In this document: piece by piece, positions 44,936-55,555 of the stretch | Numbering within the stretch: the first letter of the stretch is position 1 | How the letters are laid out: each line of letters opens with the position of its first letter | Assembly: GCF_019279795.1 (NCBI RefSeq) | Contig: NC_056745.1 | Span: 505,811,903 to 505,875,902, forward strand | Source of the DNA: Protopterus annectens | Lineage: Eukaryota; Chordata; Ceratodontiformes; Protopteridae | DNA: 64,000 nt | Reading direction: 5' to 3' | Notes under the pieces: model-generated | Seen by the model: only the letters and a program-made list of their open reading frames with translations | Databases searched by the model: none | What the model was told of the DNA's origin: nothing | Position numbers and translations under genes: made by a program

Positions 44936-46479
44936 CCGAGAAAGAGAAACAGCAATGGGAGAATAAAAAAGATAAAATTGTGCATAAAATGAGTGGACAG
45001 CTTTGAGAATCAAAAAAAAAAAAGGAAGGAGGACAGAAAGGGGTGAAGAGACAGACCTGATGGTGAGACCAAAATGAGGTGTGCACTATCCTCCTGATTA
45101 AGGTAACCACAGGAGAGGCAAGGGGATGAATGTTTTAATGTAATATATGTTGGTGGATCTTTGATCTTTTGTCTGTCTTTGTCCTGCTTCCTGTTGAGTG
45201 ACTGAATCAATGAATGAGAAGAAGCAGAAAGAGCACAAGATGAGAGGACAGGAGAAAGTCTAATGCTGGAGAGGAGGAGAGAAGAAGAAATGTTAATAGC
45301 AAAGGACGTCCAATGTATTGCTTGAAGGGTGTATGGTTAGGCATATCAGACATGTGAAAATAGCAGCAGGAAAACACACTCTTGTTCATGGATAATAGTT
45401 ACTCACGTAAAGGGTAACTGAAAGGATTTGATCAGCTGGTGACCTTTCATTGGACAGTCAGTGATATATAGAAGCAGTGTTCGTCTATGTGCTAAAACAA
45501 GTCTTGGAGTTATTTTTATTTTACGGTTAATTATAAACTATAATAACTATCGATATAGTCTTATTACTGTCCTTAAATTAAAATGTTTGCATGACAGATT
45601 TGGATAGAATGGGAATGAAAGCATCAGCCTGCTCAGGGAGAAAGAAAAAGATGGGGTAGTTAGGAATTGAGACAGGTAGATAGGTGTAGTCCTTTAAGTG
45701 TTTAGCTTGAGGATGTTTTGCTAGGTAGAGAAATGATTGTAAAGAGGGTAAGACTGAATTCCTAGAGAGAGTACTGTCCTCTTCCAGTTATAGTTTGAAG
45801 GCTTCAGGAAGAACTTGTAGACCATGGCAGAGCATGTTGGTGAAGCTGCAGGTCAAAAATGAAATGGAGATGTTGGAGCAGGCAAAGCTGAAAAAGGATT
45901 TGTTATATAAAGTTAGCTAGAAAGGATTTTGAGGTGGTAAGAGATGACTCTGAGGCAGATTGAAGGGATTGGCATTATTAGCAATAAATGCATTATAACA
46001 ACGTCAGGTGAGCCGGAGAGGGGATGTAATTGCTAGGAAAGGGCAAGGTAAAGAAGGCAGGGATTGTGCTGGGAGCGTCCAATAGACTGAGCAAAGAAAG
46101 GGGCGGCATCTTTAAGGAATTATCCATACCTCTAAGTACACCAAATATAGATGAACACTTGATGATAGTGAAGACAGGAGTTTAATTTAATGCTGGATGT
46201 ACAGAAGAGAACTTTCGGGAAACAGGAGAAGTCGGTATATGCACAGACAGCACCAAAATAAGGTATTATAAAGTTAGGTCTGATTAAAATTTGGTAGGTG
46301 GCCAATATTAATAAAATGAAAAAGGAGTTTACAGTTTTGCAACTTGAGTGCAAACTAGCAGACTGGGTGTATCTTTAGTAGTTCATATTACAGCTGGAGA
46401 AGTAATGCACACTTCATTAGGGTGCAGCTGTATTTTCAGCCATGCTTTTATGTGGTAAGTCACTAGAAAAGTGTTAAAA
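44936..46479. other. Unassigned spacer
   Basis: No domain or repeat is confidently recognised. Part of 45,590-46,380 may be an old antisense LINE, judging only from texture. Open frames here lack conserved motifs. Confidence 0.35.
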
Positions 46480-47702
46480 CAGTGCTCAATTACAGCTCAA
46501 AAAACAATAGCATCTCAGTCAGACTATAAGGCAAGCATTACAGTGATGCAAATGTATGCACCATTTACAGATGCTGAGGGGAGGGACAATTTATGCAACA
46601 TTTACAGATGCTAAAGGGGAAGGACTCAACCAGTTTTTGGTGTATAAACTGAAAGTGGAAATGGAACTCTGCCAAGATAATTTAATGACCATAGAAAACA
46701 TTCTCTTCCAACAGCTTAAGAGAGAGCTTTATATATGGCTGTCACAAGATGGCTGATATCAAAATCAGATTGACTCTATACTTTGCAGTCAGAATTGGAA
46801 GAGCTCTATACAGAAAACAAAAACAATACTTGGAGTTGATTGTAGCTCATACCACCAGCTTCTCATCACAGAATTTAGAATCAGATCAAAGAAAACAGGA
46901 AAAGCCTTTGGGCTAGCTAGCTACAAGATCAACAATATCCTGAACGAATATGTAGTGGAGGTAAAGGACAGGTGTAAGGGTTTAGGTCTAATAACTAGAG
47001 TGTCAGAAGAAGTATTCTAAATAAAAAAAGATTAAAAATGGCAAAATGACTACCTGTGAAGGCTTTAGAAGATGCCAGGGAAAGAAGGAGAGAAAAAGGC
47101 AATGGAGACAGAGGAAATATAATAAACTGAATGCAGAATTCCAGAGAATAACAAGAAGAAATAAATGAGCAGTGTAAAGATATGGAAGAAAGTTCATGTA
47201 AAACAAAGTTCAACCGTGTCCATATTCAAGAGCAACTTGGATCTATAGATGGGAAACAGAACATTTATGCGAGGGCTGCCCCCTGTACTTCTAATGGACA
47301 GAGGCATCTCCTTAATGCTTTATCCCATGCATGAGTGTGATCCCAGTTATTCTCTTTAGAGGTAATATGTAATTATTGACCATAGGATGGATAAGGCCAA
47401 CTTCGAACCAAATGTGACTTGAACAAAAAAAAGGGAAATTAGTTAGGCTTAAAATGGCCTTCAAGGACAGCTAGCCTAGTACTTACCTATGAATCTATGA
47501 ACCTATAAAGTAATAGACTGGAAGGATAAGAGATCTCTTTAAGAAGACTGATCATGTTAAGGGAAACATCCATGTTAAAATGAACATAAAAAAGATAAAG
47601 GTGGAAGACAACTATCAGAAGTATCAAAAGAAGATGACATTAAGAAGAAAATACAAAAGAAGACTATAAGAAAGACTCTAATATCAGATAAATAATGATG
47701 TT
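46480..47702 (+). mobile_element. Bov-B-like RTE LINE, endonuclease fragment
   Basis: Frame-shifted coding sequence of the RTE/Bov-B endonuclease and linker. TVMQMYAPFTDAEG lies near 46,545. SQNWKSSIQKTKTILGVD lies near 46,790, followed by SYHQLLITEFRIRSKK. KINNILNEYVVEVKDRCKGL lies near 46,930. LNAEFQRITRRNK lies near 47,130, then EQCKDMEE. It continues after a CR1 insertion with FKKTDHVKGNIHVKM near 47,540-47,580. Residue order matches the established Bov-B protein. It ends where CR1 copy 5 begins. A potential host for the RTE-tailed SINEs, although the 3' end is absent here. Confidence 0.75.
47194..47506 (+). mobile_element. CR1 3' end insertion in the Bov-B-like fragment
   Basis: A 313 bp, strongly 5'-truncated CR1. 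It begins in the last ORF2 codons (ATTCAAGAGCAACTTGGAT matches the LFKRNLD end of ORF2) and ends with CTATGAATCTATGAACCTAT. A 5 bp duplication AAAGT flanks it (47,189-47,193 and 47,507-47,511). Removing it rejoins the Bov-B-like sequence. Confidence 0.8.
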
Positions 47703-50000
47703 ATAGGTTCATAGGAGGTTACTAGGCTAATGGTCCTAGGGCCTTTACAAGCCTAACCATGTAGAAAACCTGGTCTTGTTAGCAGAGCGATTCTATGATT
47801 AGCACCAACTACCCCTGTCCATAATGGACATAGGTGCCACCACTGGGGTGAATTTACGGTCACCCATCTAATTGTCAAGGTTGAGCTTAAATAGGTTCAT
47901 TGAAGAGCTCTGCTTAAAGTGAAGTGGGAGCTTCTTCCAGAGGAATGGTAGTCTCTGGGAGATATAGCTGTCTCTCTAACATGTTTTGTTATTGACATAG
48001 GCTAGGTTGAGATCTCTGGAATGAGTGACTCTTTTCCCATTTGATTTGCAGATATGCAGTATTTCCATTGGGGGAGAATCAGAGACTGCTCTGTATGTCA
48101 ACCACAGGTCGTCTGTCAGCAGCCTGTATGATACAGAGTACAGTGACAGGGCTTTCAGTCTTTTCATGCAAGTCACATTTTGGAAGCCCTGGATTCCCAT
48201 GGTTAGAAACCTCTGTTTTCTCTTGCAGTTGCTGCAGGTGTCTGGTGAGATACATACAGAAAAGAGCATTGTACTCAAGGGTCGAGTATAGCAGAGTTAT
48301 AACCTGCTTAGTCTTGGATGTGATACCCTTATTTAGGAGATATGCAGTGTAGAAGGCTTTCCTTACCACTATGGATACATGGTGATCGAAGTTTAGATTG
48401 CTATCAACCTGTGTTCACAAGTCTCACACCAGTGGGTTTGAGCTTACAGGGGTGCTATCTATATCATAATCAGCAGGGGCTACTTCTTTGCCAGAGGGTG
48501 TAATAAGGCATTTTGTTGCATTTAGTTTTAGTCTGTGACTTTGGCAACAATCATTTGACACCAGAAGATAAGCCAATTATTTAAATTAGTCATTTTTTGT
48601 CTGTATTGTGGAATTATCCTAGGTGAAGGTAGAATGCCGTTTAGGGCTAGGGACATGTGCATACAAGCCAGAGAGTTACATCTCAAGTCATTCACTCCAA
48701 AATGTACTATGACAAAGTCATAATGGTAATTGTTGATGATTGACTTGGGTGTGTGCATGATTTAATGGATCCTGGCACATGACAGGCAGCTGACTGTGAC
48801 CTTCTCCTTGTCCAACCTGGTGAGAGGGACATTTGTGTGTCTTACTACTGAGTCGGCTTGACTAGGACATTAGGTTTTGAGGTGTTTTGCCTTAGGGGCT
48901 TAATTGTTGGGACTCTGATATGTGTGTTGTATGTGTAGTGATGGACTCTGTTCATATACCAGTATGTGTAGGTTACTTGCACTTGGGAGGTCTCTGGTCT
49001 TCTGGTAGACTCTTACTGAGTACCTCCATGTGTGGGCTTGTGTGTCTTGACCTTATCTTGTGTGAGTGAAGAGGTGTGTGTGCTGAGAACCTGTTTGATG
49101 CCTTGTTTATTGTTATGTGAGAAGACTGATTCTACCTTCATGATATAGTTACATCTCTGACATACTGTGTTTGTTTGCTTTAGGAGCGAGTGGTTGTCAG
49201 TATACATGAAGCAATTGCTACATTGCCTTAGGATGCCCATGTCAATCAGGCTGGCTGGAGAAATGCATGGAGACTGATTGTCCACAGTAGCAGGCAATTC
49301 TTAAGTACTAATTTGTGAGATGGCAAATTAGATCAGTTATTGCTCTGGGATTAACAAGGAGACTTATTCTATAGATCAGGGATGGAAAGTGGGGTGCCAC
49401 TGCTCAGTGATCAGCTGAGTTGCCTGCAGTGCAGAAGTGTACAGCTGCGTTTCCCACAGAGCAGCAGGGAACCTGGGAGGGTTTCACTGACTGGTGTCTA
49501 GGGAAAAAATTTCTAAGTGTTTGTGTCTATACAAGGCACTGCTAACCGACATTGCATGGTACACAGCTGGACAAAAATGCGAGGCTTATATACAGGCAAA
49601 ATTAAACAGTTTTAAACTAGTCTGCCAATAGGAAATCACATAATGATCCTTCCTCCAGCAATCCCCAGGTCAGCCAAAGCTATAGCTATACTCTTTTGCT
49701 ACAAGGGTGCAGAGAATCCATTCTTAATGTAAGATGGCTGGATTTGAGTTCAAGTGAATGAAAAACATGCTGGATTCAACAAGTCTGGATCTGGTCTATG
49801 CTAACTAAGCAATATTTCAGTTCAAAACAAATGCAGGTAATAAGCAGGCACAACCAGTAAAAACAGTCAAAAAGGCAGAAATTAATGCAGTAAAACAGTA
49901 TAATAAAGATGAAAAAATGCAGATCAAACTCAAAATAAGCTTAATTTTTTGAGCTTAACTTTGGATGGCTTAGATTCAAGCAGAAACACTCTGAACCTCT
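47703..50000 (-). mobile_element. CR1 LINE copy 5, internal-deletion derivative
   Basis: Antisense CR1. Its 3' end is at 47,703 (inverted ATAGGTTCATAGG), the reverse transcriptase C-terminus at 47,976-48,540, ORF1 at 48,565-49,297, and the leader from about 49,320 to about 50,000. The endonuclease and most of the reverse transcriptase are missing. The join is at 48,556-48,564, where CTGGTGTCA (minus strand) belongs to both flanking CR1 segments. ORF1 shows CSNC and CQRC cysteine pairs and GVNDLRC. It is broken by stops and non-autonomous. Confidence 0.83.
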
Positions 50001-50439
50001 GGCAAAAGATGCCAAACACAGAGCAGCTCCTTATAATTGAGCAACAAACGGTGCAAACCTGTTTAAAATCCTAAAAAATATAATGTTATAGTGTTGCTTG
50101 TTTTTTGCACAGACCTGGAAAACACAACAGTGGCCATTGGACTGGCAGTTTAAATTTCAATCCCAAAATAAATTAATGCTACAGAGTGGTCACTTTACTG
50201 AACAACTGCCCTTGTTTCATAAGATAGCAAGATAATGCATAATATCCTGAAAGCTAGACTCCAGCAATATGTAGGCCAAGCACTGCAGAAGTATGTGTTG
50301 GTTTTAGATTAGATGCAGGCATCAGAGACCACATAAATCCTTGTTTCATATATCACTGTAGAAATCATCTATGTCTTACCCATATGTATAATCTATGTCT
50401 CACACAAAACATCATATCACAGTTTTGGAAATCTGCTCT
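50001..50439. other. Unassigned spacer
   Basis: AT-rich; it may be outer CR1 leader or unrelated DNA. No feature is recognised. Confidence 0.35.
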
Positions 50440-52150
50440 AATTGAACTCCTCCCACAGCAAACCAACCCAAAAATTATCTCTTACTTCAGTCTAGTATAT
50501 CCATCCTACTAAATCCAATAAAATTTCTAGAAAAATAGTCTACGTCCAACCCTCTTACTGCATACAGAAGTCTAACCTGTGATCCTCCAATCAACACAGA
50601 TTCTGGCCTGGAAGAAGTACTACGGTCGCACTTTGGTCCCCAATTTATGACATCTTGTGGAACACTGATTGAGGACTGCTTGGAAGTGCCCTATTTATAG
50701 ACCTGGCAAAGGCATTTGACCTTGTTGACCACTTTCTTTTCCTAAACAAATTACTTGAAATTTACAGCTCAAAACAAAAATGATTGCATCTCAGTCAGAC
50801 ATCACTCCCTGGTTTAAAAATATCCTCACTGACAGACACTTCAGTGTTAAAATAAGATCCTCCCAATCGCAGCCTGTACTTATTATCAAAGATGTGCCAA
50901 TAGAGGCCATTCCTGCCCCACTGCACTTTTTCATATACATTAACAAACTTCCTTGTGACCTCCCCCACCTCCCAGTCATCTCGTGCTGACAACATGGTTA
51001 TTTGCTGATCAAGTCACTCTTAACACCAACATTCAACCTCAACTTCAGTCAAACTTACATGAGTTCCACCAATGACTCATAAATAACAAACTACTTCTCA
51101 ACCCCTCCTAGAGCAAAACTATGCATTTTGGAACTCCACAGATAATTAACCAAGCACCTGAATCTTTAACTATCCTTGACTTATTCAACCATACCATAGA
51201 ACACCTCTCAACAGTTCCAATTTTTGCTGGATGTCCAGATTTTTGCCTCACATTTTGGTATGTTCCTCATAAAAATATTGTTTTTTTTGGCAAATCACTT
51301 ATGATTGAAATCACTAAATAATGACAGACATTCGAGTAGTAATCTTCATATCCTTCAGAAAATGCAGAAAACCTGAACCAGTTATTCCAGCAATTTTCTA
51401 AGTTTATAAGAGCAATATTTAAAATCTGTCAGTGTTTTGGGGTATTTGCCCCCCCATTATTTTAGGCATTGTCCAGATTTCTTGTGCTAAGAGGTTGGGA
51501 GGTATGCCGAAGAAATATTTTCTACTTTCACATATACAATATTATGGCTTGATCAGTCTATAAACTTCCATTTATGCATAGCAAAAGTGAGAACAAAAAT
51601 ACACTCCCTCCACTTCTGGGCTAAAAAGATTTCCCCTTTTCTGTCTTAAATAGCCAGAGTATCAACTGGAAAAGGAGTTCTCGACTACCCATTTTCACAT
51701 CTGCCTCCAAGGAAAAAACACCACACTCCAGACAATCTTCAACACTATCTGCCAAATATTTACAATTCAACACTTCATGAGCATCAGTGTATCACCCTAA
51801 AAAAAAGTCAAATGCCTACCCATAAGAGACAGATCTAATCTACTGTTAGGATCCCAACTCTATAAACCACTCCAACTCTAAACATTTAACCCCACCCCCT
51901 GCAAATAAACATCTTGAAAATCCTCCTCATACAATCTCAAACACTACTCTCAAGCCATGTCAACTCGCATTACCTCTCGAACTAATGTCCTCAACACTGC
52001 ACATGCATTCTCCTCTCAGACAAATACTCAGGCTCTCTCCATTGACCTAAGGAACTCAACACTTACTCCAAATTCAGAATGCAACTCAAAAAGCACCTCT
52101 TCATCTAAGCCAAATATGCGTGCTTCAAAGCAGGATAATGGCCTTTCTCT
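50440..52150 (+). mobile_element. Third L2-like LINE ('LINE-C'), reverse transcriptase fragment
   Basis: Reverse transcriptase pieces: NPIKFLEK near 50,515, FIDLAKAFDLVDHFLFLNKLL near 50,695-50,755 (motif A), TPWFKNILTDRHFSVKI near 50,806-50,855, and KTMHFGTPQ near 51,117. A C-terminal LRNSTTL-like and LKKHLF-like segment lies near 52,050-52,110. Dispersed repeat D is inserted at about 51,200-51,512. Divergence and stops are heavy. It differs from LINE-B in sequence, so it is a separate family of the same group. Confidence 0.6.
51200..51512 (-). repeat. Dispersed repeat 'D', copy 2
   Basis: Inverse copy of the repeat at 14-323. In this orientation GAGGTTGGGAGG (51,491) pairs with the CAACCTCTTAG block, and CATTATTTTAGGC with the CCTAAAATAATG block. 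It lies inside the LINE-C copy, which implies a mobile origin. No target duplication was resolved. Confidence 0.6.
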
Positions 52151-55100
52151 GTCTTGAGAGACAATGAAGTTTGCATCACAAAATCAGCTGGTGTTTGAAA
52201 TGCAGTGACTGTAAAGTCTAATTTTTGACTGACAGACTCTGTTACAATTTGTGCAGGTGTAGCAGATGCCCAGCTGTGTAGTTACTGAATCTGTCCTCTG
52301 CCATCTGTGCTCTCACTTCTCCTCCCACAGTTCCTCTCTCTTCTTCTCACTCATCTGGCTACCTGTCTTGATGGCCAGTCTCCAAGTAATGCAGTCTGCA
52401 GCTATGGCTTCCCAGCCTGATAGACTGATGTTGCCTGCCTTCTTGTCATGTTTGCAGACATCTTTGAAGAGGAGAACTGGCCTTCCTGTGGATCTGGAGC
52501 CAGAGGCAAGCTCACCATACCTTATGGCCTTTGGGGATTCTACCATCCTGCATACAACTGACATGATCAAGCCAGCACAAGCACCTTTGGCAGAGCAGGG
52601 CAAACATGTTTAATATCCTGCCTACTCTAGTATGTTCTTATTTGGAATGTGGTCCTGTTAAGTGATGCCCAGTCTGCATCATTGGCAGGGGTACAGGGTC
52701 CATGTTTCACTACCATAGACCAGCGTGTTGAGCACACACGTTTGGTGCACCTTTATCTTAGTGTTGCTGTCACTTTGGAGTTAAGTCAGGCCCTTGCTGT
52801 TAGGCATGCTATTGCTGTTGCTGCCTTACCAATCCGGGTGTTCAGATCAGCATCCAGGGAGAGGTTGCTGGTGATGGTGAAGCCCAGGTAAGTGAAATCC
52901 TTCACCACCTTGAGAGTGTGATCATCATTGAAGATGCCGGAGGTGCTGCTGACATCCTACCCCGTGATGTTGGCCATCCTGAGGCTGATTGTAAGGCCAA
53001 ATTCTCTGCAAGCACCAGTGAAGGAGCTTATGAGGTGTTGTAGTGCTTCTTTAGTGTGAGCAGTCAGGGCAGCATCACCCGCAAACAGCATCTTTCTAAT
53101 CAGTACTGTCCACACCTTGGTCTTCGCTCAGAGGTGTGTGAGGTTAAAGAGATTACCAACTCTTCTGGTGTGGAGGTATACGCTGTCTTTGGACTCAATG
53201 AAGGCATAAGGCAGTAGCAGAGAGAAAAAGAGTGTCAGAGCAAATACACACCCTTCCTCCACTCCACTCCTGATTGGACATGGATCTGAGGAGGAGCCAT
53301 CATATTGTACAACACCTTGCATCCCTCTGGAAAGATGTAATCATCCTCAGGAGTTTGGGGGACTTCCAATCCTCAGTAGCAGGGTGAAGAGGCCTTTCCT
53401 AATGACCAAGTTAAATGTCTTAGTTAAATCAATGAAGGCAATGTACAATGGTTTCCTTTGCTCGTGGCACTTTTCTTGCAGCTGCCTTAGTGAGAAGATC
53501 ATGTTGATTGTGGACCTTCCCACTCTGAATCCACACTGTGCCTCAGGGAAAACACATTCCACAAGTTATTGCAGCCTGTTTAGAACTATGTGGGCGAAGG
53601 TCTTCCCAACAATGCTGAGGAGGGATATTCCACTGTAGTTGTTGCAGTCAGTTCAGTCTCCTTTGTTCTTGTACAGCGTGATGATGATGTTAGCAGCATC
53701 ATGCATATCGTGAGGCACTGTTCCTTCCTGCCAGCACTGTAACAGGAGCTCATGCAGGTGGTCAAGGAGAACACACTTCTTGCCAGCCTTGTTGACCTCT
53801 CGGGGAATGCAATCCTTTCCTGGAGCTTTACCCCAGGCAAGGGAGTTGATGGCTTTGCTGAGCTCCTCTACAGAGGGTGAGATCATCAAGCTCTTCCATA
53901 ATAGAAAGGGGGGGGTTGTGTTTTTGACTGCTGCATCGGCAACAATGGTCTCCTTTGAGTAGAACTCATGGTAATGCTCTGCTCACCTCTCCATCTGTTT
54001 GCCTCAGTCTGTAACGATTTCACCTGCGGCAGACTTTATGGGTGCAATCTTGACTGTACTGGGGATGCAGGCTTTCTTCATGCCTTCATACATGACATGG
54101 ATGTTGCCACAGTTAGGGGTGAGGTGGATGCTGTCATAGAGGTTCAGCCAGTAGTCATTAGTACATTGCTTGGCTGTGAGTGCTGGTTTGAGCTTAGCGA
54201 TTTCTGCTTCAAACCAGTCTGGGTTCTGCCTTTCTCTTTTACCGATGGTATTCATGCCGAAGTTGTAGATAGTGTCATGGATGTGGTTCAACCTTACTTC
54301 AACACTGCTTTGTGGGCAATTCTTGACAGTTTCTGCAATACTATTAGCAAATAGCTTGCACAGGTCTGGCACTGATGTCTTGGCAGCGTTGATATGAAGG
54401 TGAGCTTTCTACCTTGAGCAGTACATTCGTTTGAGCTGGAGATGCACCTTGCTGCCAACCAGGGAGTAATTGGTGTTGCAGTCACCACTGTGATAGCTGT
54501 GGGTGACAAGAACACAGTTCAGCAAGCATCTTCTAGTGATGACAAGATCCAGCTGGTGCCAGTGATAAGACCTCGGGTGTTGTCAGGATAACCTGTGGTT
54601 AGGCTTGGTGGCAAAGAATGTGTTGGTCATGCAAAGGTTGTGGTAAGAGCATAACTATAGCAATCTCTGCCCATTCTTGTTTAGCTTCCCAACACCAAAT
54701 TGTCCAATGCTGCTGGGCCAGAAATCATGATCAGCTCCAACTCAGATGTTGTGGTCTACAAGTGTGAACAGGTGTTCTGTGGTAGGTATCCCTCTGACAG
54801 CCTTCTCAAGCTCCATGAAAAAACTCATCCTTTGTCTCAGATGAGAAGCAGAGTGTGGGAGCGTATATGCTCAGGATGGTCACAGGGCCTGAAAACATTG
54901 AGAGGCTGAGAGAGAGGATTCGAGCTGTGCCTTTTCATGGTGGTTTGATTGAGGACAGCAAGGAATTTTTCACTGCAAAACCAATGCCATGCAATCACTG
55001 CTCCTCCAGTTCCTTCCCTTGCCAGTAGAAAGTGTAGTCCTGTTGTCTAAGGCTACCATCTGGGAAACTGGTCTCCTGCAGTGCAGCAATATCAGTGTGG

Positions 55101-55555
55101 AGCCTCTTGAGTTCATGGTCGATGATGGCTGTATTCCTGGAGTTGTCAACCTGGCAAAGCTCATCAGAGTGACTGGGGCATAGTGTCCTGACATTCCAGC
55201 TTGACAGTCGCAATACAGGTAGTTTACTTTTCTTTTTTTGTTGTTGTTGCCTGGTGTAGAATTTTACAGTTTGTTTTTTGGTGTTTATCTTAGCTCCAAG
55301 CACCCATTGAAGCAGGCAGACTGTGATGGGTCAGCATCTTACTGGCTGGGGGCTGCCCAGCTTAAGGTGGGCGACGGCTGACCAGTGAGACTGCAATGGA
55401 CCCTCCCACCAGCAGCCCTTAGCATCTGAGTTTATATCAATCACTCTGGACTTATAACTTATAATTGCTGTCTCCTGTGTTGTTTCTGACACTGCGAGCA
55501 GTGGCACTGATGTGACCTCTGCAGAACCCAAAGCAGGACATCTCATCTAACATGC
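52151..55555 (-). mobile_element. APE-type LINE 'E' with C-terminal zinc finger, near full length
   Basis: Distinct non-LTR family on the minus strand. The endonuclease start is at 55,303-54,995 (LRLSSWNVRTLCP, TDIAALQETSFPDGSLRQQDYTF). The linker is at 54,372-54,004 (PDWFEAEIAKLKPALTAKQ, NDYWLNLYDSI, KIAPIKSAAGEIVTD). Reverse transcriptase follows at 53,889-53,128: AWGKAPGKDCIP, CGFRVGRSTINMIFSLRQLQ, FIDLTKTFNLV, SGVEEGCVFALTLF. The C-terminus ends near 52,230 with a Cys-x2-Cys...His type finger (CTNCNRVC...YSH). This order is well known in a widespread animal LINE type, but I do not assign the clade. Several frameshifts make it inactive. Confidence 0.78.
53128..53889 (-). pseudogene. LINE-E reverse transcriptase core
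   Basis: Three overlapping open pieces in shifted frames (53,653-53,889, 53,347-53,562 and 53,128-53,322) hold the fingers and palm. Motif A reads FIDLTKTFN where a second acidic residue (KAFD) is usual, and the turn reads GVEEGCVFALTLF where GVKQGCVLAPTLF is usual. These are decay changes. The catalytic YADD segment is not readable. Confidence 0.7.

Noticed and set aside
44936..46479. An antisense LINE between 45.6 and 46.4 kb
   Set aside because: The texture is suggestive but no diagnostic endonuclease or reverse transcriptase motif could be read, so it was left unassigned.
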